Below, in pieces: positions 1 through 10,227 of a stretch of DNA of 60,880 nt (positions within the stretch are counted from its first letter, which is position 1; every line of letters starts with the position of its first letter). Origin of the DNA: Pseudomonadota bacterium (GTDB lineage Bacteria > Desulfobacterota > Desulfobacteria > Desulfobacterales > RPRI01); NCBI GenBank assembly GCA_018817425.1, contig JAHITX010000067.1, positions 1-60,880 of the forward strand, read 5' to 3'. Position numbers and translations under genes: made by a program. The notes below the pieces were generated by a model that saw only the letters and a list, made by a program, of their open reading frames with translations, searched no databases and was not told where the DNA came from.

Positions 1-193
1 CCATTTCATTATACTCAAAGCTGCCGGTTCTGCTGTTGTGAGTCAGGTAATTATACTCATGGCTTATCAAGACTCCCTGGGATATAAAGCCGTGAATTGA
101 AACACCGCCCAGCACATCAGCTTCCACAGCTAAAGCATTAGAGCCAAATCCAATTGTCATAAATGCTGCTATAAATATTAATATTTTTTTCAT
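1..193 (-). CDS. Porin-like outer-membrane protein, N-terminal part
   Basis: The gene runs off the left edge, so only about 64 codons are visible. The start codon (complement of 191-193) follows a GAGGGGG ribosome-binding site. The protein opens with a signal peptide (MKKILIFIAAFMTIGF, cleavage probably after ALA) and continues into HGFISQGVL, a pattern I associate with the first beta strand of deltaproteobacterial porin-like barrels. It lies just downstream of the PstS-like gene on the same strand (17 bp gap), so the two are probably co-transcribed. Export is clear from the sequence; the barrel assignment is inferred from a short stretch. Confidence 0.5.
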   Translation of the reverse strand, partial: MKKILIFIAAFMTIGFGSNALAVEADVLGGVSIHGFISQGVLISHEYNYLTHNSRTGSFEYNEM

Positions 194-209
194 ATCAATG
201 TTCCCCCTC

Positions 210-644
210 TTATTTTACTGTAATGATTTTAACCGTTCCGGTGTCTGCTGTACCCGAAACGTATCCAATGGCCCCATTAGTGCCTGCAACAAAATCTATC
301 ATAGCTTTGTCCGAACTAAAGGTTTTTGGCATACTGCCCTGGCCGGTGAATACCTGTTTTTTCCAGTAGTTGTTAAACTGTGCATTGGATTTTTGAAGAT
401 AGGTTTTAAGAAAATCATCGTGTGGTTGCCCTGAATCCAGAGTCACAAAATATATGCTTGCCCCATTGTCCCATGTATTTTTCTTGCCAAGAAAAATATC
501 CTTGAGCATATCCGGTGAGATATAACTTATGGATACATTCTTATTTGCAATTATTTGCACATCGCCTGCCGATACTGCTCCTGCAAGCGGAACGAGTAAA
601 ACCAACCCAATAATAAAAATTCCCATTAACCCTTTTACTTTCAT
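210..644 (-). CDS. PstS-like small periplasmic binding protein
   Basis: This 144-residue protein has a signal peptide (about residues 1-26, ending AGAVSA) and then a single PBP-like domain with the 'DMLKDIFLGKK..W.NG' and 'GAIGYV' segments seen in short proteins annotated as phosphate ABC transporter substrate-binding proteins. It is about half the length of a true PstS, so it probably holds only one lobe and may not serve a PstABC transporter; no transporter genes are visible. The start has a strong AGGAGG site 8 bases upstream. Pairing with a porin-like gene suggests an envelope role in ligand capture, but the ligand is unknown. Confidence 0.65.
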   Translation of the reverse strand: MKVKGLMGIFIIGLVLLVPLAGAVSAGDVQIIANKNVSISYISPDMLKDIFLGKKNTWDNGASIYFVTLDSGQPHDDFLKTYLQKSNAQFNNYWKKQVFTGQGSMPKTFSSDKAMIDFVAGTNGAIGYVSGTADTGTVKIITVK

Positions 645-1363
645 AATGTTTTCCTCCTTCTAACCATGTTTCCTCCTTAAATAATAATATTTGACTGATG
701 CTATAGATAATAACCCAAAATTATCAGACCAATCTGTGACACACCTTTCTGCCTCGATTTAACTTGATTTAATAAATCAGCTTTTGTTATCTTCTCCTAT
801 CGGAAGCAAAGTTTGATAACTTTAGCTTGTAGTGAAAGCTTTGCTTTGCATCCATTAAAATTAATTTTTTGTTCCCTTATCCGATATGGCAAACCAGAGT
901 TAATCAGAGCTCTCGTAGTAACCACAGGCAATTTGAATCTACATAAAGCAAGTTGGATGCCGAAACATCAGGTATGTTTATTAAGGCAATTAAGGTTTTA
1001 CTGCTAATGATAGTAACGATATTTGTTTAGTATAATTTAATAGGTATTATTCCTGTTAGTTGGATGGAGGTATATAACTCATATAGGCAAACTTTAAATA
1101 AAAATAAAAATAAATTATTCCTCCTGCAAATTTACATATAAGTTAACCAGGAAGGAATTTTGCGTCATTATTTTGACGGTTGTGCCAAAATAATGATCAT
1201 TTTCTATGGCGGGAAAATTTTCAAGTGATGGAGTTTATTTGGGTAGTAAAACAGATATAATTGTAAGATGGTTGAGTGATAAATTGAAAAGATGGAAATT
1301 TACAAATGCAGGATTTATTAACTCGTAAAAAAAGAACAACACCAGACCAGGAAGGAGTATTCG
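645..1363. other. Intergenic region, no gene recognised
   Basis: About 720 bases are A/T-rich with only short, unconvincing open frames on either strand. The PstS-like gene must have its promoter here, but I see no confident -35/-10 pair. The stretch may be relic sequence. Confidence 0.4.
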
Positions 1364-1873
1364 CTATTTCTTATTCAGGATTTCAACAATCCTGTCTGAA
1401 ACCTGATTTGGAGTTATATGGTCAGTATCTATTTCATGTTTAGCAGCGCTTTTGTATTTAGCTGTTCTTCTGTCAAGAACCTCTGCAACTTCTTCGGTAA
1501 ATGTTTTTCCTTGAGTTAAAGCAGGCCGCTCGGTTCCGGATTCAATGCGTGCAACAATAACATCCACAGAAGCCTTTAGCCAGAATATGATTCCGTTTTT
1601 TTTAAGAGCTTCAATGTTTTCCGGCCGCTCAATAACGCCTCCTCCGGTATCAACGATAACATTATCAAGCTTTGAAACACCAAGGGCAATTTCTGTTTCT
1701 ATGCTGCGGAATTTATCCCAGCCGTATTTTTCAACAATTTGCGGAATTGTAAGACCTGCTTTATTAACAATTTCGGCATCCATGCCTATGCTTTTCATTT
1801 TGAGTTTTTCGGAGAGAACTTTTGCAACTTCACTTTTTCCTGTTCCGCGGTATCCTATCAATACAATATTCAT
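1364..1873 (-). CDS. aroK: Shikimate kinase
   Basis: This 169-residue enzyme phosphorylates shikimate to shikimate-3-phosphate with ATP in the chorismate (aromatic amino acid) pathway. The P-loop GYRGTGKS is at residues 7-14. Asp32 (in GMDAE), Arg56 (in FRSIE) and the GGG at 77-79 match the shikimate-binding positions of AroK. The lid arginine is in the ERPAL segment near 116. Length is normal for the family. The start codon overlaps the aroE stop by 4 bases (ATGA), which indicates translational coupling and an aroE-aroK operon on the minus strand. Assignment is secure. Confidence 0.93.
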   Translation of the reverse strand: MNIVLIGYRGTGKSEVAKVLSEKLKMKSIGMDAEIVNKAGLTIPQIVEKYGWDKFRSIETEIALGVSKLDNVIVDTGGGVIERPENIEALKKNGIIFWLKASVDVIVARIESGTERPALTQGKTFTEEVAEVLDRRTAKYKSAAKHEIDTDHITPNQVSDRIVEILNKK

Positions 1874-2739
1874 GAGTTAAGATGCTCCATAACCACTTTG
1901 CGCATTACTTCTTCCGGAGCATTTACACCGGTAAAGCGTTCAAATTGAAGTACTGCCTGATTGATAAACATTTCTACCCCGGAAATAGTTTTAAGACCGT
2001 GAGCTTCTGCGTCTTTCAGCAGTTTTGTTTTAAGCGGAGTATAAACAACATCAAAAATTACCTGTCCTGGCTTAAACAGATCTGCCGGAACAAGTGAGGC
2101 ATCTTCCTTTGGGTGCATTCCGATTGGTGTGCAGTGTATAACAAGATTTGCGTCTTTCATATTTGCAGATAAAGTTTCATCTGTAAGCATATCCGAATCA
2201 ATAGATGTATCTGTACCTGCTTTAAGATCAGAGGCCAGTTTTTTTAGCATATCAGCGTCGATATCAAGAAGTGTGAGTTTTGCAAGGCCTGTATTATGTG
2301 CTATAGTAAACGCTATAGCGCGTGCTGCACCGCCTGAACCAAGCATCAATACATTTTTCCCTTCAAGATTCACACCTGCATTGCGGATTGCCTTAAGAGC
2401 ACCAGGTCCATCTGTACCCAAACCGAACAGTTTGCCGTTTTCATTTATAACTGTATTTATGGAACCTATATTTTTATCCAGATCAGATATTTCATCCACA
2501 AGATCAATTATTGCAATTTTATGTGGAATAGTAACACTCATCCCCCTGAAATTTTCAAGCTCTCTCATACCGGACAATGCATTTTTTACATCTTCAACCC
2601 TAAATGACACATAAACAAAATCCAGATCAAGTGCATCATAACCTGCGTTATGTATAGCTGGTGAAAGGCTGTGAGAAATTGGGTTTCCAATAACTGCGCA
2701 CAGTTTAGTCCCTGTACCTATTGATGTTAGTTTTTTCAT
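1870..2739 (-). CDS. aroE: Shikimate dehydrogenase (NADP+)
   Basis: This 289-residue enzyme reduces 3-dehydroshikimate to shikimate. The shikimate-binding motif SHSLSP is at residues 22-27. Catalytic Lys74 (IPHK), Asn95 (SINT) and Asp110 (GTDG) are present, and the Rossmann dinucleotide motif GSGGAAR is at 134-140. Length fits a monofunctional AroE. It is the upstream partner of aroK, with a 4-base stop/start overlap. No other aromatic-pathway gene is in the window, so the rest of the pathway must be elsewhere. Confidence 0.93.
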   Translation of the reverse strand: MKKLTSIGTGTKLCAVIGNPISHSLSPAIHNAGYDALDLDFVYVSFRVEDVKNALSGMRELENFRGMSVTIPHKIAIIDLVDEISDLDKNIGSINTVINENGKLFGLGTDGPGALKAIRNAGVNLEGKNVLMLGSGGAARAIAFTIAHNTGLAKLTLLDIDADMLKKLASDLKAGTDTSIDSDMLTDETLSANMKDANLVIHCTPIGMHPKEDASLVPADLFKPGQVIFDVVYTPLKTKLLKDAEAHGLKTISGVEMFINQAVLQFERFTGVNAPEEVMRKVVMEHLNS

Positions 2740-2848
2740 TCTTTTATCCTGTTTTCAGATATTTAATTAAGACAAGCCGGATGTATTAATCCAACAGGTT
2801 AACCGCATTTAGGCTTCATATAATCCTCTCGGAGGTGCAGTCAAGTAA

Positions 2849-3000
2849 ATTCCCCCTTAACAAAGGGGGCTAGGGGGTTGTTTAATGCCCGTTATCGTAT
2901 CATATCCTCCGGAAATTCATAATACTGACAGTGTCTTCAATTCCGTGTTATATAATATCTCTATTACAACCCCCTTAATCCCCCTTTTTTAAGGGGGAAT
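2849..3000. mobile_element. MITE-like element with ~33-bp terminal inverted repeats
   Basis: A 152-bp segment is bounded by imperfect inverted repeats. The left end (2849-2881) reads ATTCCCCCTTAACAAAGGGG and on; the right end (2966-3000) is close to its reverse complement. Each end is itself a small hairpin of C5/G5 runs. The interior has no reading frame. Size, inverted ends and lack of coding content fit a non-autonomous transposable element sitting between aroE and the acyl-CoA ligase gene. I see no transposase in the window with matching ends. Confidence 0.7.
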
Positions 3001-3154
3001 CTTAGGTAATGATTTAACTTCCTCTTTAATGACCCAAAGAGCTTCTTTCTTTGTTTTCCTGTATGCAGTTTTGATAAATCCCTGATTAATCCAAGTCATG
3101 GAGTTTGCTACCTGATGGTAAGCATGTTGTCAAGACGGATTTCCCACGTTTTAC

Positions 3155-4669
3155 CTAAAGTTCTTTAAGCAGCCTTTTCAAGACTTTACCTGACGGATTT
3201 TTAGGAATGGATTCAACAAAACTTACCGCTCTTGGCTTTTTGTAACTTGCAAGGTGCTTTTTACAATAATTTATAACTTCCTGCTCACTCATAGTCATTC
3301 CTGTTTTCAAAACCACAAAAGCCTTGACGGTTTCACCCCAAACGGCATCGGGAATTCCGACAACGGCTGCATCAGCAATAGCCGGATGTCCGAAAAGTAC
3401 TTCTTCAATCTCTCGCGGATAAATATTTTCCCCTCCGCTTGAAATCATGTCTTTCTTCCTGTCCACTATATAGAAATACCCTTCTTTATCTACTGTTGCC
3501 ATATCTCCGGTATAAAGCCAACCGTTTTTAATCGCTTCTTTTGTTGCTTTGCTGTCTTTGTAGTATTCCTGCATTATATTCGGACCTTTGCAGATAAGCT
3601 CTCCGGCTTGATCCGCAGGCATGGAATTTCCATCTTCATCAACCACTCTGGCCTGCAAGAAATTTACGGCACGTCCCACTGATCCGTGCTTTCTAAAAGA
3701 ATCATTTCCTTTTAATATGGTAATAGTTGGAGATGCCTCGGTACACCCATACACATCATAAACTCCGTTTGAATTGGGAAAAACTTTTAAAAGTTTTTTC
3801 TTGACCTCAACAGGCAGTATAGCTGCTCCTGATGTGCATTTGGTAATGGAGGAAGTGTTATAATCATCAAGCTTCGGGTGTTGGAGTAGTATGTTAAACA
3901 TAGAGGGGGCGCCGGATATAACATTCACACTTTTTTCTTCGATATATCTTAATACAGTTTCAGGCTCGAATTTTTTAATCAGAATGCATGTACCGCCTAA
4001 GGCTATCTGTATGGTAAAATGATTATTCAAACCGGCCGTATGATACATAGGGCCGATGATCAGAGATACTTCTTTGCTCCGGTCTTCTCTGCCCAAAATT
4101 GTATTATGGAGATTCCATAAGATATTGCCGTGGGTAATAACCGCACCTTTTGGTTTTCCGGTTGTGCCTGATGTATACATTATTTGGCAGGGATCGTTTT
4201 CTTTTGCATCAACCAAATTTTCATCCGCTTTTCCGTAAGACAAAAACATTTCATAATCATGGGCGAAACCATCTTTTTGTGCATCCACGCATACAAAATG
4301 CTTTACTGCCGGCAGTGTGCGGCAAGCAGAAGAAATTGTTTCTTCGAACTCTTTCCCAAAGAAAAAGAAATCGGTTTCGGAATGATTTATAATGTATTCG
4401 ATCTCATCTGCCACAAAACGAAAATTGACCGGTGTTGCAACCGCTCCGGATTTTATAGCGGCAAAATATACTTCTGCAAACTGATGGCTGTTGAAAAACA
4501 TTATTGCAACCCGGTCTCCTGCTTTAAGATCGTGTTGCCTCATAGCGTCAGCCAGACAGTTTACTCTTGCATTAAATTCTTTATACGAAAATACTTTATC
4601 TTCCGAAATAATTGCTGTCTTATCCGGATATTTTCCTGCACTGTTTACCAGAAGATATGAAATGTTCAT
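3155..4669 (-). CDS. AMP-dependent acyl-CoA synthetase (long-chain fatty acid-CoA ligase type)
   Basis: A 504-residue member of the ANL adenylating superfamily, which activates a carboxylic acid as acyl-AMP and then forms the CoA thioester. The phosphate-binding signature YTSGTTGKPKG is at residues 165-175. YGCTEASP follows near 318, then YTGDMATVDKEGY and DRKKDMISSGGENIYP, and the C-terminal catalytic lysine lies in SGKVLKRLLKEL. It is full length. The acyl substrate cannot be told from sequence; a medium- or long-chain fatty acid is likely. It stands alone between two MITE-like elements. A second ANL domain is encoded at 6523 in opposite orientation and is clearly a different paralogue. Confidence 0.85.
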   Translation of the reverse strand: MNISYLLVNSAGKYPDKTAIISEDKVFSYKEFNARVNCLADAMRQHDLKAGDRVAIMFFNSHQFAEVYFAAIKSGAVATPVNFRFVADEIEYIINHSETDFFFFGKEFEETISSACRTLPAVKHFVCVDAQKDGFAHDYEMFLSYGKADENLVDAKENDPCQIMYTSGTTGKPKGAVITHGNILWNLHNTILGREDRSKEVSLIIGPMYHTAGLNNHFTIQIALGGTCILIKKFEPETVLRYIEEKSVNVISGAPSMFNILLQHPKLDDYNTSSITKCTSGAAILPVEVKKKLLKVFPNSNGVYDVYGCTEASPTITILKGNDSFRKHGSVGRAVNFLQARVVDEDGNSMPADQAGELICKGPNIMQEYYKDSKATKEAIKNGWLYTGDMATVDKEGYFYIVDRKKDMISSGGENIYPREIEEVLFGHPAIADAAVVGIPDAVWGETVKAFVVLKTGMTMSEQEVINYCKKHLASYKKPRAVSFVESIPKNPSGKVLKRLLKEL

Positions 4670-4683
4670 AAATAATACTCAAA

Positions 4684-4826
4684 GGAGCCAGTTTCAAAAC
4701 GCCCCATTTTGGCCGATCTCTGCGTTGGGCTCAAATTTCAATCCTCGAAATACTTAATGTATTCCTGCGGTTGAAATTTTCGCCCGCCTTGAGCTTGACC
4801 AAACTGAAACGTTTTGAAAGTGGCTC
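4684..4826 (-). mobile_element. MITE family 1, copy 1
   Basis: This 143-bp element has imperfect terminal inverted repeats of about 28 bp, beginning GAGCCAGTTTCAAAACG and ending with its near complement. It is the reverse-complement orientation of the copy at 12224-12365 and sits in the gap between gltX and the acyl-CoA ligase gene. The flanking CAAAG on both sides may be a target duplication. Spurious reading frames in it should not be called genes. Confidence 0.8.
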
Positions 4827-4839
4827 AAAGTTTATGTTT

Positions 4840-6333
4840 TTAAGAAATTGCATCTTCAAATAACAAAGGACTTTTTGCCAGACGTTCCGTCACTTTATTC
4901 TGTCCGATTGTAATAAGAGATTTTATAAAATCAGGCCCAACAGCCTGGCCTGTTACGGCAATGCGAATACCGTTTACAAGGATTCCGGGTTTAGTGCCGA
5001 TATCACCTGCCATATCCATAATCACCTTTTCAATCGTTTTGGCATTGAAATTTTCTATTGTATTTATCCTGTCAGCAAGATTAGAAAGCCAATTTATTAG
5101 TTCCGGATGCTTAAGAATGTTCTTCTTCAATGCATCAGCATTTATTGGGTAATCATCTGAAAAATATGCCCTGCCTGTTGTTGTAAAATCAGTTAACAGA
5201 TGAAACCTGCTGCGGACAAGACCAATTATATCGATAAATTCCTTTTTTCGATTTGTTTCAAATTCGTCATTCCACAAACTCCCGCCTTCAAGCTGTTTTT
5301 TTACATAAGGCAAAAGCTCTTCTACAGGAATTGTTCTTAAATAATGGGCATTGACATTTATAGCTTTAGGATCGGTAAAGTACTTTGGATCATCCTTGTT
5401 AATGTTAAAAACGGAATTTGCCCGGCTTATTCCCTCTAAAGAAAACGCTTCGATAAGCTCTTCTTTTGAAAAAATTTCTTTTGACTCAGTTGTTGCCCAG
5501 CCTAAAAGCACCAGGAAATTAACAAGCGCCCAGGGCAAAAAGCCGTTTTGTCTGTAAAAATGTACGGCTACAAGTTCACCGTGGTTTCGTTTGGATATTT
5601 TTGCTTTCTTAGGATCAAGGGTTAAAGACATGTGTGCAAAAACCGGCAAAGTCGCACCAAGAGCATTGTATAAGAGTATCTGCTTGGGCGTATTGGCAAG
5701 TCCGTCCTGACCGCGAATGATATGCGTAACCTTATCCCTTATATCGTCAACCGCATTTGAAAGCACATATAAAGGTTTTCCATTTGAACGCACAATGATA
5801 AAATCTTCCATATCGGCATATTTTTTTTCTATTGTTCCATAAACTGCATCATTAAAAACTACACTGCCTGGACCATCAGGAACTTTCAGCCTGATTGCAT
5901 AAGGCAATCCGTCAGCTTCTTTTTTTGCAGTCTGATCACAGGTAAGATTCCGGCATGTCCTGTCATAGGAGTAAGTTGTTTTAGATTTAAGCGCGTCTTC
6001 ACGTTTTGTTTCGATATCTTCTTTAGTGCAGAAACATTTATACGCATAACCGGTTTCAAGAAGTTTTTGTGCAGCCCTTTGATGTTCTTCAATGTGTTGG
6101 CTCTGAAAATTCGGGCCTTCATCCCATAAAAGTCCGAGCCATTTTAATCCTTCAATTATTCCTTCTATAGAATTTTCCGTGGATCTTTCGGCATCTGTAT
6201 CTTCAATTCTTAATATGAATTTGCCGCCGGTTTTACGTGCATAAAGCCAGTTAAAGATCGCAGTTCTCGCACCTCCAATATGCAAATAACCGGTGGGGCT
6301 TGGTGCAAATCTCACAACAACCTGTTTTTTCAT
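4840..6333 (-). CDS. gltX: Glutamate--tRNA ligase
   Basis: This 497-residue class Ic aminoacyl-tRNA synthetase charges tRNA(Glu). The HIGH-type motif HIGG is at residues 18-21 after RFAPSPTG, and the KMSKS-type motif is AKISKR near residue 250. I chose the start at 6333 because MKKQVVVRFAPSPTG is the usual N-terminus and an AAGGAAA site precedes it; an upstream in-frame ATG at 6360 would add nine residues that lack a good ribosome-binding site. Whether the enzyme also makes Glu-tRNA(Gln) cannot be told here. Confidence 0.93.
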   Translation of the reverse strand: MKKQVVVRFAPSPTGYLHIGGARTAIFNWLYARKTGGKFILRIEDTDAERSTENSIEGIIEGLKWLGLLWDEGPNFQSQHIEEHQRAAQKLLETGYAYKCFCTKEDIETKREDALKSKTTYSYDRTCRNLTCDQTAKKEADGLPYAIRLKVPDGPGSVVFNDAVYGTIEKKYADMEDFIIVRSNGKPLYVLSNAVDDIRDKVTHIIRGQDGLANTPKQILLYNALGATLPVFAHMSLTLDPKKAKISKRNHGELVAVHFYRQNGFLPWALVNFLVLLGWATTESKEIFSKEELIEAFSLEGISRANSVFNINKDDPKYFTDPKAINVNAHYLRTIPVEELLPYVKKQLEGGSLWNDEFETNRKKEFIDIIGLVRSRFHLLTDFTTTGRAYFSDDYPINADALKKNILKHPELINWLSNLADRINTIENFNAKTIEKVIMDMAGDIGTKPGILVNGIRIAVTGQAVGPDFIKSLITIGQNKVTERLAKSPLLFEDAIS

Positions 6334-6522
6334 CCTGATTTCCTTTTTAATTCTTAGCAATCTTTAAAATATTTTATAATTATTACTTTATCGCTGGATT
6401 TACAATAGTTGATATTATAATACGAAAGATAAAGTATGACTTTGATGAAGGAAATTTTCTTGACCATGCCAGGGTTTGGTACATAATATTTATAAAATAA
6501 GTGATCGAATTGAGAATATAAT

Positions 6523-8952
6523 ATGGATCTTGATGATTATATAAAAAACATTGGCACAGAAATGCTTGGGATAGCAAATCACGCAAAAAGAATCCCGGAA
6601 CATCCGGCTATTATTATGGAAGATATTACTGTCTCATATAAAGAGCTTGATAAAACCGGTAATATTTTAGCTAATTCTTTATTGCAGCATAAAATTGCAG
6701 CCAATTCCAGGGTTTCGGTTCTTATGTCAAATTGTCCGGAGATGATATATATATGGCATGCATGTGGTAAAATATTTACTACGCCCGTATTTATTAATTA
6801 TCGTTTTAAAGAAGATGAGGTTGCTCATATTGTAAATGATTCTAAATCAAAGATTTTGATTTACGATCATAAATTTGAAAAGATAATTTCCGGTGCTAAG
6901 GATAAAATCGAAAACTCTGACCTGATATATGTTTGTGCGAACGGGCCTGCAAAATCAGACTCAATTGGATTTAAAGATCTTATCAATGCTGATAATGATA
7001 CTGATCCTGGTTTGCAAAATCCTTCTCTTGGAATGGCATCTTCATTGATATATACTTCCGGCACAACAGGCAGACCAAAAGGGGTTGTCAGAAACAGTAA
7101 AAACAGATTAAACATGATGCTTTTGTATGCATTCATAACAGGTTGGGATTTTAGCGATAAACACATTGTGGCAGGCCCTTTGTGCCATACCGCTCCTTTG
7201 AGTTTTGCAAGCTGTTCTTTTCTTTTTGGAAACCCTGTTGTAATTATGACGAAATTTGATGCCGTAAATTTTCTTGAACTTATACAAAAACATCGTATTA
7301 CAACTACTTTTGTTGTTCCTACGATGTTGAACCGGATCTGCAGTTTGCCCGAAGAAATATTAAAAAAATATGATGTTTCTTCTCTTCGCCTGATAATAGT
7401 AACCGGGGAAGCTTTCCCCTTTGCTCTTAAGAAAAAAGCGGTTGAGATATTCGGAAACGATAAAATTTATGAGATGTATGGAGGAACCGAACTTAGCTGT
7501 GTGACATTTATGATACCTGAAGAACAACTGAAAAAGCCGGGAAGCTGCGGAAAGGCAGCCCCAGGTGTAGATATCAAGTTGCTTGATGAAAATAATAATG
7601 AGGTTCAGATTGGAGAAGTAGGAAAAATATATGTGAAGAGCTCTTTTCTGTTAAGCGGCTATCATGAAAATCACGAAGCAACAAAAGCAAATTATTATGA
7701 CGGCTATTTTACGGTAGGCGATATGGCCAGTATGGATAAGGACGGTTATTACTATATTGCAGACAGGGATGTTGATATGGTTATATCCGGCGGCGTTAAT
7801 ATCTATCCTGCCGAGATAGAGGAAGTGCTGCACAGTCATAAGGATGTTTACGATGCTTCGGTAATCGGTGTGCCCGATCAGAATTGGGGAGAAAGACTCG
7901 TTGCTTATGTGGTTCCCAAAGAAAATTCTACTGTCTGTGAGCAGGATATCACAGATTATGTTAAAGATAAGCTCGCATCGCATAAAAAGCCAAAGGAAGT
8001 AATCTTTATAGATGAGATCCCTTCTTCAACTTCAGGCAAGAAATTAAAACGTGTGCTTCGGGAGCAATATGCATTACAAGAAGTAATTGAGTCTCCCGGC
8101 AAGTATGATCGTTCAATGATGTTCGATGATCGAAAGCGTACATACCGTGTTTATATGCCTGTGGGCTTTACGCCCGGTAATCGCCTGCCTTTAGTATTGA
8201 TGCTTCATGGTGGACAAATGACAGGCCTGCAAATGGAGAGAATTACAGGTTGGTCCGATACCGCCGATGAAAAAAACTTTGTGGTTGTATATCCCGATGC
8301 GATAGGAACATATAAAGACAGGCTGCATTGGAATGACTGCCGGATACCGGAAGTAGACGATGTATCGTTCTTATCGGCATTAATTGATGAATTAATAGAA
8401 AAAGCGAACGTCGATCCAAGTCGTGTTTATGTAACAGGATATTCTAACGGCGGTGGCATGGCCATTTATTTGGCAGCTGCCATTGCAAATAAGATAACGG
8501 CTATAGCTCCTGTTTCCGCAACAATCTTTAAAGATATGGACAAAAAGTGGCACCCGGATCGTTCTGTGCCTGTAATATATTTTCATGGGACAAGCGATGT
8601 ATTCGCTTATTATGAAGGCGGAACTGCCGGTACTTATAAGGGGGCGAGTTTGTCTTCCGAAGAGTTTGTGCAATGGTGGGTAGATAAAAACGGCTGTGAT
8701 CCTGAACCTGTTTATACCGAACTGGAAAAAGGGCCATCGGATCTTTCGATAAAATGCTATGTGTATGGAAAAGGTAGGGAAGAAGTAAAAGTAGTATTTT
8801 ACAAAATAGAAGAAGGCGGCCATACCTGGCCCGGAAGGCCTAAGTTCTTTCCTGAAAAAATATTCGGCAAAACTGCAGTAAATCTTGATGCCAATGAGAT
8901 CATATGGAAATTTTTCAGGGATTATAAACTACCGGAGAATGTATCTTCTTAA
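6523..8952 (+). CDS. Fusion: acyl-CoA ligase (ANL) domain + PHB-depolymerase/feruloyl-esterase-like domain
   Basis: One uninterrupted 809-residue frame joins two enzymes. Residues 1 to ~515 are a complete ANL adenylating domain: YTSGTTGRPKG near 177, EMYGGTE, VGDMASMDKDGYYY, DRDVDMVISGGVNIYP and the catalytic lysine in SGKKLKRVLRE. Residues ~525-809 are an alpha/beta hydrolase of the LpqC/PHB-depolymerase type: oxyanion LMLHGG near 560, nucleophile in GYSNGGG near 640, acid in GTSDVF near 691 and histidine in GGHTWPG near 766. There is no signal peptide, so it should act in the cytoplasm. A plausible job is to hydrolyse an ester and activate the released acid as CoA thioester, but the substrate is unknown. 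Confidence 0.85.
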   Translation: MDLDDYIKNIGTEMLGIANHAKRIPEHPAIIMEDITVSYKELDKTGNILANSLLQHKIAANSRVSVLMSNCPEMIYIWHACGKIFTTPVFINYRFKEDEVAHIVNDSKSKILIYDHKFEKIISGAKDKIENSDLIYVCANGPAKSDSIGFKDLINADNDTDPGLQNPSLGMASSLIYTSGTTGRPKGVVRNSKNRLNMMLLYAFITGWDFSDKHIVAGPLCHTAPLSFASCSFLFGNPVVIMTKFDAVNFLELIQKHRITTTFVVPTMLNRICSLPEEILKKYDVSSLRLIIVTGEAFPFALKKKAVEIFGNDKIYEMYGGTELSCVTFMIPEEQLKKPGSCGKAAPGVDIKLLDENNNEVQIGEVGKIYVKSSFLLSGYHENHEATKANYYDGYFTVGDMASMDKDGYYYIADRDVDMVISGGVNIYPAEIEEVLHSHKDVYDASVIGVPDQNWGERLVAYVVPKENSTVCEQDITDYVKDKLASHKKPKEVIFIDEIPSSTSGKKLKRVLREQYALQEVIESPGKYDRSMMFDDRKRTYRVYMPVGFTPGNRLPLVLMLHGGQMTGLQMERITGWSDTADEKNFVVVYPDAIGTYKDRLHWNDCRIPEVDDVSFLSALIDELIEKANVDPSRVYVTGYSNGGGMAIYLAAAIANKITAIAPVSATIFKDMDKKWHPDRSVPVIYFHGTSDVFAYYEGGTAGTYKGASLSSEEFVQWWVDKNGCDPEPVYTELEKGPSDLSIKCYVYGKGREEVKVVFYKIEEGGHTWPGRPKFFPEKIFGKTAVNLDANEIIWKFFRDYKLPENVSS

Positions 8953-9153
8953 TCTTTTTCTTCCTGAAATTTGTATGCGCACTCATAGCCAAACAATTAC
9001 AAATTGAATCGGAATATTATTTTGACAAAAGTTAAATATCTGGTAATAGATTGAAAGGGCTCCTGTGGCCAAGTTAAATTATACTTGTATTTTAGACTTG
9101 AATCCTCAAAGCATCAGCAAAAGCAGATGGCAATCTCGTTTCATATACCATAA

Positions 9154-10227
<1,074 letters not shown>

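Noticed and set aside
813-1007. 64-codon plus-strand frame
   Set aside because: No ribosome-binding site, no recognisable composition or domain, and it lies in A/T-rich intergenic DNA.
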